64,000 nt of DNA from Micromonospora sp. WMMD812 (GTDB taxonomy: Bacteria; Actinomycetota; Actinomycetes; Mycobacteriales; Micromonosporaceae), in assembly GCF_027497215.1 (NCBI RefSeq), contig NZ_CP114904.1:1922001-1986000 (forward strand), given 5' to 3'. Positions 40,357 through 49,681 of this stretch are shown here, in pieces. Below the pieces are notes generated by a model. The model did no database searches and was not told the origin of the DNA. It saw only the letters and a list, made by a program, of their open reading frames with translations. The translations under genes were made by a program, and so were the position numbers. How positions within the stretch are numbered: position 1 is the first letter of the stretch; each line of letters starts with the position of its first letter.

Positions 40357-41547
40357 TCAGGACGGCAGGCCGCCGACCTGGCTGTTGATCCACGACCGGA
40401 TCGACGGCAGGTCGCCGTAGATGGACGGCGCGGTGGCGCAGGTCGGGTTGTTGTTGCCGGCCCGACTGGTCGCGCCGATGAGGTTCCACACCCCGTTGAC
40501 CCGCCGCACCTGCGGGCCGCCGGAGTCGCCGTAGCAGGCGCCGGAGTTGCCGTTCGTGTTGTTGGTGCAGATCTCGTACGGCCCGTTGATGCCCGCGCAG
40601 CGGCTGTCCGACACGATCGAGGTGTCCAGTTCGTAGGCGACGGTCGGGGCGGGCCCGCAGCCCCGGGGAGCGCAGGTCTGGCCCCAGCCGATGATCCGGG
40701 TCGCCGTGCCCACCGCCCCGGAGGTGCTCGGGATCGGCGCTGGCGCCTGGCTCACCGAGCTCGACAGTTGCAGCAGCTTCACGTCGGTGCTCGGGTGGTT
40801 GACCCCGCGGACCACCCCGACCACCGTGCCGCCGCTGTTGCGGTAGATGCTGCCCACCCGCACCGACGAGGGGGTCGGGCAGTGCCGCGCGGTGACCGCC
40901 CAGTTGGCCTTGATCAGCGATCCGGTGCAGCCGGAGAGGTAGACCAGGAACGGGTAGTTCTCGGTGGCCGGGCGGCCGCCGACCACCAGCGGCGTCACGT
41001 CGTCGGCGTCGGCGCCGGTCCACGTGTACGTCCGCCCGGCGGCGGGCGCGGCCAGGGTACCGGCGAACAGGGAGTTCACTCGGGTCGCCTCGGCCGAGCT
41101 GGGGTACGCGTTGGTGCAGGACACCGGGGCGCTGCTGCCGGACATGAGGTCCGAGCAGAGCCCGGTGCGGCGGTCCGGCAGGCCCAGGATGTGGCCGAAC
41201 TCGTGGGCGGCGATCCGCGTCCGGTGATACCCCTGGTTGACGGCGGTGCGCCCCATCCAGATCCGGCCGGAGCCGAGCCCGGTCGGCTGCGCCCGCGGCC
41301 AGCCGTCGTCGACGTAGATGGTGACGCTGGCCGGGGTGCCCGGCAGGAGCCGGACGGTGCTGACCCGGCTGTTCCAGATCTGCGCGGCCTGGTCGAAGTT
41401 GGTGCGGAACTCACCGGTCCGGCTCGCGTCGTAGTAGAGGGTCCGGACCGCGGAGGCGGCCGTGCCGGTGGCGACCTGCGTCCCGGCCGCGGCCAGGATC
41501 GCCACCAGCACGGCCAGCGCCGTACGCAGTAGGTGTCGTCGGAACAT
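40357..41547 (-). CDS. Secreted snapalysin-type metalloprotease fused to a trypsin-like serine protease domain
   Basis: 396 aa from the ATG at 41547 (GAGGAG upstream; a longer in-frame start adds 16 residues with no signal logic). Signal peptide RRHLLRTALAVLVAILAAAGTQVA. N-terminal half: M7 snapalysin domain with RTLYYDASRTGEFRTNFDQAAQIWNSRV and the zinc site RIAAHEFGHILGLPD (HExxHxxGxxD, third ligand Asp). C-terminal half: S1 chymotrypsin-fold domain with NWAVTARHC (His), DVKLLQL (Asp), ACYGDSGGPQV (Ser) and paired Cys. Both catalytic sets look intact, so this is a two-active-site protease, or one domain processes the other. Confidence 0.85.
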   Translation of the reverse strand: MFRRHLLRTALAVLVAILAAAGTQVATGTAASAVRTLYYDASRTGEFRTNFDQAAQIWNSRVSTVRLLPGTPASVTIYVDDGWPRAQPTGLGSGRIWMGRTAVNQGYHRTRIAAHEFGHILGLPDRRTGLCSDLMSGSSAPVSCTNAYPSSAEATRVNSLFAGTLAAPAAGRTYTWTGADADDVTPLVVGGRPATENYPFLVYLSGCTGSLIKANWAVTARHCPTPSSVRVGSIYRNSGGTVVGVVRGVNHPSTDVKLLQLSSSVSQAPAPIPSTSGAVGTATRIIGWGQTCAPRGCGPAPTVAYELDTSIVSDSRCAGINGPYEICTNNTNGNSGACYGDSGGPQVRRVNGVWNLIGATSRAGNNNPTCATAPSIYGDLPSIRSWINSQVGGLPS

Positions 41548-41681
41548 CACGCACTCCTCTGGTTCCCGGGCGGCCGTGCCGCCACCCATTGACATGCGTG
41601 AATGTTAATCGTCGTCCGTCGATATGCGACATAGCGGATACGTCATATCGTGTGTCGTCAGTAGGCGTCAGCGCCGTGTCG

Positions 41682-42665
41682 TCAGCGGGCGCCGGCGCCG
41701 GTCGCGGCGAGCAACGCCTCCGCCGCCGTCGTCCGGGCGTAGAGCACGAAGCGACCGGTCCGGTGGGTGCCGACCAGACCGGCGTCCCGCAGCGCCCCGA
41801 GATGCGCGGACACCGTCCCCGCGGTCAGCCGGCAGCGCTCGGCCAGCTCCGTGGTCGAGGTGGGCACGGCCAGCTCGTGCAGCAGCGCCGCCCGGGTCCG
41901 CCCCAAGACCCGGGCCAGCCCACGGCCCGGCGGCGACGGGTCCCGCTCCCAGAGCGTGGCCACCGCGCGGGCCGGGTAGCGCAGCACCGGCTGGCCCGGC
42001 GAGCCGAAGTTCGACCAGACGCGCGGGCCGCAGAAGACCGACGGGACGAGCAGCAGCCCTCGTCCGTCCAGCCGGACCGCGCCGGAGCACACCAGGTGCT
42101 CCACGTGCAGGGTGTCGCCGTCGAGCCGGACGTACGGGTCGAGGTGGTTGAGCAGGCCGTCCACCCCGTCGGAGGCCATCCGCCGTGCCCCGAGCAGCAC
42201 CTCCCGCTCCAGCAGGGTGCGCATCCTCGGCCAGTACGGCCCGATGGCGGCGTCGGCGTACGCCCGGACGACGTCCGCCAGTCGCCGCAGGCCGGCCGTC
42301 GGGTCGGCGTACAGCTCGGCCAGCCGGGGCGGCCGCGGCCCGGGCACGCCGTCCAGCTCGGCCCGGACGGCCTCGGCCGGCGTGGCGGCGAGGGTGGCCA
42401 GCTCGACGTCGAGCGTCGGCTGCGAGGTGGACGGTGGCGGGCACACGAAGCCCGGGATGACGCCGGTGGACGTCGACACCAGGTCGACCAGGAGTCGCCA
42501 GTCGACCGTCGCCAGGCGCGGCCGGGCCCGCTCGACCCAGGGCAGGTGCTCCGGGAACCACTGGGGCCGCGTCAGGATCCGAGCGCTGCCGACCGCCTCC
42601 CACAGCGGCGACACCGCAAATCGCGTGGTCGCCAGGTCCCGCGCGTCCAGCCCGACCAGCATCAT
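41682..42665 (-). CDS. ArsR-type regulator with large N-terminal domain (DUF5937-like)
   Basis: 327 aa. A C-terminal winged helix (residues about 245-315: RGLARVLGRTRAALLHELAVPTSTTELAERCRLTAGTVSAHLGALRDAGLVGTHRTGRFVLYART) follows a 240-residue N-terminal domain seen in actinobacterial ArsR-like regulators. ATG start with GGAGG 5 nt upstream. Divergent from an MFS exporter gene; the GATTTG-N8-CAAATC repeat between them is the likely operator. Probably represses the exporter until its substrate binds. Confidence 0.82.
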   Translation of the reverse strand: MMLVGLDARDLATTRFAVSPLWEAVGSARILTRPQWFPEHLPWVERARPRLATVDWRLLVDLVSTSTGVIPGFVCPPPSTSQPTLDVELATLAATPAEAVRAELDGVPGPRPPRLAELYADPTAGLRRLADVVRAYADAAIGPYWPRMRTLLEREVLLGARRMASDGVDGLLNHLDPYVRLDGDTLHVEHLVCSGAVRLDGRGLLLVPSVFCGPRVWSNFGSPGQPVLRYPARAVATLWERDPSPPGRGLARVLGRTRAALLHELAVPTSTTELAERCRLTAGTVSAHLGALRDAGLVGTHRTGRFVLYARTTAAEALLAATGAGAR

Positions 42666-42679
42666 CGGCGCCTCCGTTG

Positions 42680-42699
42680 GATTTGACGAGTGCCAAATC
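42680..42699. promoter_or_regulatory. ArsR/MFS divergent operator
   Basis: Inverted repeat GATTTG (42680-42685) and CAAATC (42694-42699) with an 8-nt gap, in the 73-bp region between the divergent starts. It also contains TTGAC (42683-42687), a possible -35 for the MFS gene. Confidence 0.6.
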
Positions 42700-42738
42700 T
42701 ATCGCCCGCCGGCCCACGGTGGCAGCACGGTGGGCCGC

Positions 42739-44007
42739 ATGACCACCGCTTTCACGACGGCGGCCGTCGGCCGCCGTCCGGTCGGCCGCTGGCCGCGTCC
42801 CTTCCGGCTGCTCTACACCGCGACGGTCGTCCACGACGTCGGCTTCCACGTCAGCCACCTGGCCGTGCCGGTGCTCGCCGTGTCCCTGCTCTCCGCCAGC
42901 CCCGGTCAGGTCGGGCTGCTCGGCGCGCTGAGCACCGCCGCGTTCCTGGTGATCGGCCTGCCGGCCGGGGTGTGGGTCGACCGCTGGCCCCGCCGCGCCG
43001 TGCTGGTCACTGCGGACCTGCTGCGCGCGGCGCTGGTCGCCTCGGTGCCGGTGGCCTGGTGGGCGGGCTGGCTGACCATCCACCAGCTCTACGTCGTGGT
43101 GCTGCTGACCGGTGTCGGCACCGTCTTCGCCGACGTGGCGGCGCAGAGCGTCCTGCCGGAGCTGGTCGGCCGGGACCGGCTGGTGGCGGCGAACTCGCTG
43201 CTGATGACCACGAGCGGAACGCTGCAGATCGCCGGGCGCGGGCTCGGCGGTCTGGCGGTGCAGGCGCTCACCGCGCCGGTTGCGGTCGTGGTGGACGCGG
43301 TCGGCTTCGCGGTCGCCGCGGCCGTCCTCCGCCGGATCCCCGCGCCGCCCCGAACGGTGGCGACGCGGCGGCACGGCGGGTTCGGGCGGCAGCTCGGCGC
43401 CGGCGTGCGGCACGTGCTCGGCAACCCGCTGCTGCGTCCGCTCGCCGTTTCGACCGCGAGCATCAACCTGACCATGCAGCTGACCACCACGATGCTGCCC
43501 GTCGTCTTCCTGCGTGAGCTGGGCCTCGGCCCGGCCGTCCTCGGGCTGTTCCTCGCCGTCGGCGGGATCGGCGCGCTGCTCGGAGCGGTGACCGCCCGGC
43601 CGATCGCGCGGCGGATCGGCCACGGCCGCGCGCTCTGGCTGCCCGGTCTGCTCGTCGCACCGCTCGGCCTGCTCGTCGCACTCATCGGGACCGGCCCGAT
43701 GGTGTGGTTGGCCGGCGTCGGATGGCTCGCGCTGGCCTGGCGGACCGGCATCGGCAACGTCATCGGGGTGAGCCTGCGGCAGAGCGTCACCCCCGACGCG
43801 CTGCTCGGGCGGATGAACGCGACCTTCCGCTTCCTGCTCACCGGGGCGCTCACCGTGGGCGCCGCGATCGCCGGGCTGCTGGCGCAGTACGTCGACGTGC
43901 GCACCTCGCTGCTGGTCGGCGCGGTCGCCAACGGACTGACCTGGCTGCCGGTCCTCTGTTCGCCGCTGCGGGCCCTACACCGACCGCCGACGGCTGACGC
44001 TACCTGA
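42739..44007 (+). CDS. MFS transporter (probable drug exporter)
   Basis: 422 aa, about 12 membrane spans. Motif A-like GVWVDRWPRRAVLVTADLLRA lies between spans 2 and 3; it also has GVGTVFADVAAQSVLPELVGRDRLVAANSLL, typical of the macrolide/enterobactin exporter-like branch. Divergently controlled by the ArsR-type regulator. Substrate unknown; proton-driven efflux at the inner membrane. Confidence 0.88.
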   Translation: MTTAFTTAAVGRRPVGRWPRPFRLLYTATVVHDVGFHVSHLAVPVLAVSLLSASPGQVGLLGALSTAAFLVIGLPAGVWVDRWPRRAVLVTADLLRAALVASVPVAWWAGWLTIHQLYVVVLLTGVGTVFADVAAQSVLPELVGRDRLVAANSLLMTTSGTLQIAGRGLGGLAVQALTAPVAVVVDAVGFAVAAAVLRRIPAPPRTVATRRHGGFGRQLGAGVRHVLGNPLLRPLAVSTASINLTMQLTTTMLPVVFLRELGLGPAVLGLFLAVGGIGALLGAVTARPIARRIGHGRALWLPGLLVAPLGLLVALIGTGPMVWLAGVGWLALAWRTGIGNVIGVSLRQSVTPDALLGRMNATFRFLLTGALTVGAAIAGLLAQYVDVRTSLLVGAVANGLTWLPVLCSPLRALHRPPTADAT

Positions 44008-44134
44008 CCGCGCGCGCTGTTACGCGGGCGTTACGGCACGGCGAAGCCGCTGCCGTGCGGAGTCTCCACCGTGGAGCCGACGTCACCGGCAAGGAGGCCG
44101 GGCCACAGCGGAAACGGATGCAGGGGAGACGACG

Positions 44135-44716
44135 ATGAGGATCAGGAGCACGCTGACGGTGCTGGCCGTCCTGCTCGCCGGTCTGGTGGCCGGCACGGGC
44201 ACCGGCACGGCGGCCACCACCAGCCGGGCGGCGGCCACCGGGGCGTCGTACTGCGGGATCACCTGGGGCAGCGGGGAGAAGGCGGCCGGCACGCTGAGCA
44301 GTCACCCGCTGACCGAGGTACGCACCGGCCGGCACGAGTGCTACGACCGGGTGGTGTTCGAGTTCGCCGGGCCGGTGAGCGGCTACACGGTCGCCTACGG
44401 CGAGACGTGGACCGAGGGTGAGGGGCTGGCGCTGTCGCCGTACACCGCGGGAGGCGCGCTGCTGCGGGTCTCCCTGCAGGCCCCGGCGTACGACGCGGCG
44501 CACGCGGCCACCGTGCCGTGGCGGGTCGGCGAGCACGCGGCCACCGTGCTGCGCTACCAGACCCTGCGGGACGTGGTGTTCGGCGGCAGCTTCGAGGGCT
44601 ACAGCACCTTCGCCGTCGGGGTGCGGGCGCGGCTGCCGTTCCGGGTGTTCGTCCTCGCCGGCCCCGGCACGCACAGCCGGATCGTGCTGGACGTGGCGCA
44701 CCAGTGGCAGCAGTGA
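44135..44716 (+). CDS. Secreted AMIN-like domain protein
   Basis: 193 aa with signal peptide (TLTVLAVLLAGLVAGTGTGTA). The mature domain has YCGITWGSGEKAAGTLSSHPLTEVRTGRHECYDRVVFEFAGPVSGYTVAYG and FAVGVRARLPFRVFVLAGPGTHSRIVLDVAHQW, the beta-rich AMIN-like fold found in actinobacterial secreted proteins that may bind cell-wall polymers. One Cys pair (YCG, HECYD). Monocistronic with a hairpin downstream. Confidence 0.75.
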   Translation: MRIRSTLTVLAVLLAGLVAGTGTGTAATTSRAAATGASYCGITWGSGEKAAGTLSSHPLTEVRTGRHECYDRVVFEFAGPVSGYTVAYGETWTEGEGLALSPYTAGGALLRVSLQAPAYDAAHAATVPWRVGEHAATVLRYQTLRDVVFGGSFEGYSTFAVGVRARLPFRVFVLAGPGTHSRIVLDVAHQWQQ

Positions 44717-44727
44717 ACCTCCGCGCG

Positions 44728-44759
44728 GACGAGGGCCCGGCACCGGCCGGGTCCTCGTC
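44728..44759 (+). terminator. Hairpin after the AMIN-like gene
   Basis: 14-bp stem GACGAGGGCCCGGC (44728-44741) pairing with 44746-44759, one mismatch (G-T wobble in one strand), 4-nt loop. Confidence 0.75.
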
Positions 44760-44814
44760 ACCGTCCGTTGCGCCAGGACTGCCCGGCGTCGCCCGGGGCT
44801 ACGCTGATGGCGTC

Positions 44815-45495
44815 ATGGACGGCCGCGTGCTGGTGGTCGAGGACGATGCCTCCATCAGGGAGGTCACCGCCCTCGGACTGCGCCGGGCCGGGTTCCGGGT
44901 CAGCACCGCCGTCGACGGCCGGGAGGCGCTCACGGTCTGGCGGGCCCAGCCGGTGGACCTCATCGTGCTGGACGTCATGCTGCCCGGGCTGGACGGTCTC
45001 GAGGTCTGCCGGGAGGTGCGCCGCAGCAGCCAGGTGCCGATCCTCATGCTCACCGCCCGCACCGACACCATCGACGTGGTCGTCGGTCTGGAGTGCGGCG
45101 CCGACGACTACCTGCGCAAGCCGTTCGACCTGCCCGAGCTGGTGGCCCGCGTCCGGGCGGTGCTGCGGCGGGCCACCGCGCCGGCCGAGCGGACCGTCCT
45201 CAGCGTCGGCGACCTGGAGATCGACCCGGGCAGCTTCGTGGCCCGCCGGGCCGGCCGGGAGCTGCCGCTGACCGCCACCGAGTTCCGCCTGCTGCTCGAG
45301 CTGGCCCGCCGGCCCGGCCAGGTCTTCACCCGCGAACTCCTGCTCGACCGGGTGTGGAGCCACAGCTACCTCGGCGACTCCCGCCTGGTCGACGTGGCCG
45401 TGCAGCGGCTGCGGGCGAAGATCGAGGACGACCCGGCCCACCCGCGGCTGGTCCGCACCGTCCGTGGGGCGGGCTACAAGCTGTCGACCGGGTGA
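44815..45495 (+). CDS. OmpR/PhoB-type response regulator
   Basis: 226 aa. Receiver domain VLVVEDDASIREVTALGLRRAG with acidic pocket, phosphoacceptor Asp in LIVLDVMLPGLDG, Thr in ILMLTARTD, Lys in YLRKPFDLPELVARVRAVLRR. The winged-helix output domain follows (LPLTATEFRLLLELARRPGQVFTRELLLDRVWSHSYLGDSRLVDVAVQRLRAKIE). No clear RBS precedes the ATG; a TACGCT box 9 bp upstream suggests a leaderless message. Directly followed by its histidine kinase. Confidence 0.93.
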   Translation: MDGRVLVVEDDASIREVTALGLRRAGFRVSTAVDGREALTVWRAQPVDLIVLDVMLPGLDGLEVCREVRRSSQVPILMLTARTDTIDVVVGLECGADDYLRKPFDLPELVARVRAVLRRATAPAERTVLSVGDLEIDPGSFVARRAGRELPLTATEFRLLLELARRPGQVFTRELLLDRVWSHSYLGDSRLVDVAVQRLRAKIEDDPAHPRLVRTVRGAGYKLSTG

Positions 45496-45505
45496 GCGTG
45501 ACGCG

Positions 45506-47032
45506 ATGGCCGCGGACCGCGTCCCCCCGGGTCGGCTCCGACGCCGGCTGACCATCGCGTTCGTGCTCGTCGCCGGGGTCTCCGCCGGGGTGCTCGCCGG
45601 CGGGTCGTACCTGCTGCTGCGTCAGGCCCGGCTGGACGCCTCGGTGCAGCAGGCCGCCGCCGACGCCCGCTACCAGCTCGTGCTGGCCGGGCAGTTCCGG
45701 CCGCTGACCGACCAGCGCCGTGCCGAACTGCTGCGCAGCTTCGAGGCGAGCGGCCGGCACGTCCTGCTGGTCGACCGGGACGACGTGCGGTCCTCCAACC
45801 CCGCCTTCGCGCCGCCGCTCGGCCCGGAGCTGCGGACCACCGTCGCCGCCGGCGAGCTGGGTTACGAACGCTCCGCGCCGTCTGCCCGGCCGCGGCTGCT
45901 CGTGGTCGGCGGCCGGATACCCGGGTCGGACAGCGAGCTGTACGCGGTCACCGTCGAGGAGGAGCTGCTCGCCGACCTCGACCAGCTCCGCACCGCGCTG
46001 CTCGGCGGCTGGGCGCTCGTGGTGCTCACCGCCGCCGGGGTGGGGCACACCCTGGCCCGGCGCACCCTCGAACCGGTCGGCCGGGCGAGCCGGGCCGCCC
46101 GGGCCGTCGCCGAGGGGCTGCTCGCCACCCGCCTGCCGGTGCGGGGACGCGACGAGTTCAGCGCCTGGGCCGCCTCGTTCAACGAGATGGCCGAGGCGCT
46201 GGAGGCGAAGATCGAGGCGCTGTCCCGAGCCCAGGCCCGGGAGCGGCGGTTCACCGCCGACGTCGCCCACGAGCTGCGTACGCCGGTGACCGCCCTGGTG
46301 GCGGCGGCCTCGCTGCTGCGCGACCACACCGACCAGCTTCCCGGCGACGCCCGCCGGGCGGCCGAGCTGCTGGTCGCCGACGTGGTCCGGCTGCGCCGCC
46401 TGGTCGAGGACCTGATGGAGATCTCCCGCCTGGACGCCGGGCAGGAACCCCTGCAGGTGCGGCCGGTCGACCCGCTCGCCCTGCTGCACGCCCTGGTGGC
46501 GGCGCGCGGCTGGCGCGACCGGGTGGCCGTCGCGGGCGATCCGACCCCGCTGCGCACCGACCCTCGGCGGCTGGAGCGGGTGCTGGCGAACCTGGTCGGC
46601 AACGCGGTCCAGCACGGCGGCGGCGAGATCCGGGCCACCGTCGACACGGACGGGCCGGACGTGCTCTTCGACGTCACCGACCACGGGCCCGGCATCCCCG
46701 CCACCCACCTGCCCCGACTCTTCGACCGCTTCTACAAGGTCGACCCGGCCCGCTCCGGCCGCGGCAGCGGGCTCGGCCTCGCCATCGCCCACGAGAACGC
46801 CCGGCTGCTCGGCGGGCGGCTGAGCGTCCGCAGCGAACCCGGCCTCGGCACCCGTTTCCGGCTCGCCCTGCCCGCCGCCGGGCCGCCGGGCTTCGACGAA
46901 CCGGCCGCCCGGCCGCCCGGCGACGACGACGGGCCGCCGGATGAGGCCGCCGCCGGGCCGCCGCGCGACGACGGCCACCCGGCCGTGGCAGACCGGCCCG
47001 CGAGTACGACGGCCCGCGAGGAGGCACGATGA
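45506..47032 (+). CDS. Sensor histidine kinase
   Basis: 508 aa. First span LRRRLTIAFVLVAGVSAGVLAGGSYLLL, extracytoplasmic sensor to about residue 165, second span ALLGGWALVVLTAAGVGHTLA, HAMP, then HisKA with ADVAHELRTPVTALVAAASLLRDH (phospho-His) and HATPase_c with NLVGNAVQHGGGEI (N box), VTDHGPGIPATHLPRLFDRFYK (G1/F) and GSGLGLAIAHENA (G2). A Pro/Asp/Gly-rich C-terminal tail of about 45 residues is unusual. ATGA overlap with the following lipoprotein gene. The order kinase-lipoprotein matches mtrB-lpqB. Confidence 0.92.
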   Translation: MAADRVPPGRLRRRLTIAFVLVAGVSAGVLAGGSYLLLRQARLDASVQQAAADARYQLVLAGQFRPLTDQRRAELLRSFEASGRHVLLVDRDDVRSSNPAFAPPLGPELRTTVAAGELGYERSAPSARPRLLVVGGRIPGSDSELYAVTVEEELLADLDQLRTALLGGWALVVLTAAGVGHTLARRTLEPVGRASRAARAVAEGLLATRLPVRGRDEFSAWAASFNEMAEALEAKIEALSRAQARERRFTADVAHELRTPVTALVAAASLLRDHTDQLPGDARRAAELLVADVVRLRRLVEDLMEISRLDAGQEPLQVRPVDPLALLHALVAARGWRDRVAVAGDPTPLRTDPRRLERVLANLVGNAVQHGGGEIRATVDTDGPDVLFDVTDHGPGIPATHLPRLFDRFYKVDPARSGRGSGLGLAIAHENARLLGGRLSVRSEPGLGTRFRLALPAAGPPGFDEPAARPPGDDDGPPDEAAAGPPRDDGHPAVADRPASTTAREEAR

Positions 47033-47934
47033 GACGACTGCTGGCCGGCATCCTGCTGGCCGCCGCGCTGCTGCCGGCCGGCTGCGCCCACCCCCGTTCC
47101 GGGTCGCTCGGCCCTGCCCCCACCGCCGCGCCGCCGCCGGCCTCCCCCGCCCCGTCGCCCTCCCCCACCGGCAGCGCAGGCATCACGCCGACCCCGTCGG
47201 GACCGCGCCCCACCCCGGCGGACACACCGCCGCCGACCACCTCCTCGGCGACGGTCGGGACGATCAACCTCGAACTCTGGTTCGTCCGCGACGGTCGGCT
47301 GACGCCGACCCGGCGCACCCGACCGAGCACCGTTGCCACCTCCCGGCTGGCGCTCACCGAGCTGATCGCCGGGCCGACCCGCGCCGAGGCCGCCGCCGGG
47401 CTGACCACCCTGGTCCCGACGGGCGCCGAGCCGGTCGGCGTGGCCGACGGCGTCGTCACCGTCCGGCTCGCCACGGTGGCCGGCGACCCGGCGGCGCGGC
47501 GGCTGCGCCAGGCCCAGGTGGTGTGGACGCTCACCCAGTTCCCCACCGTGCGGCGGGTGCGGTTCGACCCGCCGGCCGAGGGCGCCGACGGCCCGGTCGG
47601 CCGCGCCGACTACGCCGATCTGCTACCGCCGATCGTCGTGACCAGCCCGGCCATCGGGCAGCGGATCAGCAGCCCGCTGACCGTGACCGGCACCGCCGAC
47701 GTGTTCGAGGCCACGGTGAGTATCCGGCTCCTCGACGCCGGCGGCCGGGAGATCGCCACCACCTTCACCACCGCGAGCTGCGGGAGCGGCTGCCGCGGCG
47801 ACTACCGGACCCCGCTGACCTGGCGCGTCGCCGGCGAGCAGCGCGGCCGCCTCGAGGTGTACGAGGTGTCCGCGCGCAACGGCTCCCGGATCAACGTCGT
47901 CACCGTGCCGGTCACCCTCGTGCCCGCCCGGTGA
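47029..47934 (+). CDS. GerMN/Gmad2-domain lipoprotein (LpqB-like partner of the two-component system)
   Basis: 301 aa, ATG overlapping the kinase stop. Lipobox LPAGC at about residue 19, Pro/Thr/Ser linker to about residue 75, GerMN domain (INLELWFVRDGRLTPTRRTRPSTVATSRLALTELIAGPTRAEAAAGLTTLVP ... VVWTLTQFPTVRRVRF), then a Gmad2 Ig-like domain (IVVTSPAIGQRISSPLTVTGTADVFEATVSIRLLD ... NVVTVPVTLV). Likely tethered outside the membrane, where it could modulate the kinase sensor as LpqB does for MtrB. Confidence 0.85.
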   Translation: MRRLLAGILLAAALLPAGCAHPRSGSLGPAPTAAPPPASPAPSPSPTGSAGITPTPSGPRPTPADTPPPTTSSATVGTINLELWFVRDGRLTPTRRTRPSTVATSRLALTELIAGPTRAEAAAGLTTLVPTGAEPVGVADGVVTVRLATVAGDPAARRLRQAQVVWTLTQFPTVRRVRFDPPAEGADGPVGRADYADLLPPIVVTSPAIGQRISSPLTVTGTADVFEATVSIRLLDAGGREIATTFTTASCGSGCRGDYRTPLTWRVAGEQRGRLEVYEVSARNGSRINVVTVPVTLVPAR

Positions 47935-48181
47935 GCCACCCATCCGGGGCCGTTCCGACCCCGGTCGCGGGAGGAAACCCGAAGCCGCTGCGCCGACGGA
48001 ACCTGCCCCACTAGCGTCGGACGTGACATGGTTTCACGCCGGTCATGTCCCGGGTCGCCGTCTGCCTTCCGCCGCGCTTCCGCCCGCCGACGACTCCCTG
48101 CCGGCCCGGGCCGCCCGTTCCCGCCCCGCCTGACCGTCCCGACGTACGCCGCCGGCAACGAGTCCTCACGGAGGCCGCGCC

Positions 48182-49681
48182 ATGCCCGGAACAACCTCGA
48201 CCAGCCCCGGCGCGTCCGGCGCCCCCGGCGGCGAGGCGGTGGCCGCGGCACATCCGCGGCGCTGGGCCGCCCTCGCGGTCATCGCGATCGCCCAACTGAT
48301 GGTCGTGCTGGACGCCACCATCGTGAACATCGCCCTGCCGCACGCCCAGGCCGACCTGGGCATCAGCGACGCCAACCGGCAGTGGGTGGTCACCGCGTAC
48401 ACGCTCACCTTCGGCGGCCTGCTGCTGCTCGGCGGGCGGATCGCCGACTACTGGGGGCGCAAGCGGGCCTTCCTGGTCGGCATGGTCGGGTTCGCCCTCG
48501 CCTCCGCCGTCGGCGGTCTCGCCAACAACGGCGAGATGCTCTTCGCCGCCCGCGCGTTGCAGGGGGCGTTCGGCGCGCTGCTCGCCCCGGCCTCGCTGGC
48601 GCTGCTCACCGTGCTCTTCACCGACACCCGGGAACGAGCCAAGGCGTTCGGCGTGTACGGCGCGATCGCCGGTGGCGGCTCGGCCGTCGGCCTGCTGCTC
48701 GGGGGCGTCCTCACCGAGTACGCCGACTGGCGCTGGTGCCTGCTGGTGAACATCCCGATCGCCGCGGTGGCGCTGGCCGCCGCGCTCCCGCTGGTGCCGG
48801 AGAGCCGGGCCCACGGCGACACCCGCTACGACGTGCCCGGCGCGGTGGTCGTCACCGCCGGCCTGGTCTCCCTCGTGTACGGCTTCACGCGCGCCGCCGA
48901 GGACGGCTGGGGAGCCACCGCGACGCTCACGTTCATCGCGGTCGGGGTGGCGCTGCTCGTCGCGTTCGTGGTGATCGAACACCGCTCCAGCCACCCCCTG
49001 CTGCCGATGCGGATCCTGCTGGACCGCAACCGCGGCGGCGCGTACCTCACGTCCACGCTGATCGGCGCCGGGCTCTTCGGGGCGTTCCTCTTCCTGACCA
49101 TCTACTTCCAGGTGGTGCTGCGCTACACGCCGCTGGAGGCCGGGCTCGCCTCGCTGCCGGTGACCGCCGGCGTGCTGATCGCCGCGGGCAGTGCCAGCCA
49201 ACTGCTGCCCCGGGTCGGGGCGAAGCCGCTGATGCTGGCCGGTGCGATCCTCGCCGTGGTGGGCATGGCGGTGCTCACCCAGATCGACGTGGACACGTCG
49301 TTCGTCACCCATCTGCTGCCCGCCCAGGTCGTCCTCGGCCTGGGGCTCGGCTTCACCTTCGTGCCGCTGTCCAGCCTCGCCCTGTACGGGGTGCCCGAAC
49401 ACGACGCGGGCGCGGCCAGCGCCACGCTCAACGCCACCCAGCAGGTCGGCGGCTCGCTCGGCACCGCGCTGCTGAACACGATCTACACGAGCGCGGTGAC
49501 CACGTACCTGGCGTCCCGGGCGCCGTCCCCGGCCACCCAGGTCAAGGCGCTGATCCACGGCTACTCGATGGCCTTCGTCTGGGCCGCTGGCCTGATCCTG
49601 CTCGCCGGCCTCGCGACCCTCGTGCTGATCCGGGTGCGTCGGGAGGACGTCCCCGCCGGCGGCGCGGCGCACCTGGGCTGA
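48182..49681 (+). CDS. DHA2-family MFS drug exporter (EmrB/QacA type)
   Basis: 499 aa, about 14 spans. [24 protein letters not shown] (motif D1-like) in span 1, [25 protein letters not shown] (motif A), and motif C-like [39 protein letters not shown]-type segment around spans 5-6. CGGAGG lies before the ATG. Likely confers multidrug or antibiotic export. No adjacent TetR gene; the 247-bp upstream gap shows no obvious operator. Confidence 0.9.
   Translation: [499 protein letters not shown]

Noticed and set aside
41600..41660. Third copy of the ATGACT/GAGGCATA palindrome near 41.6 kb
   Set aside because: Only a loose CGATATG/CATATCG similarity with an indel; does not share the family core.
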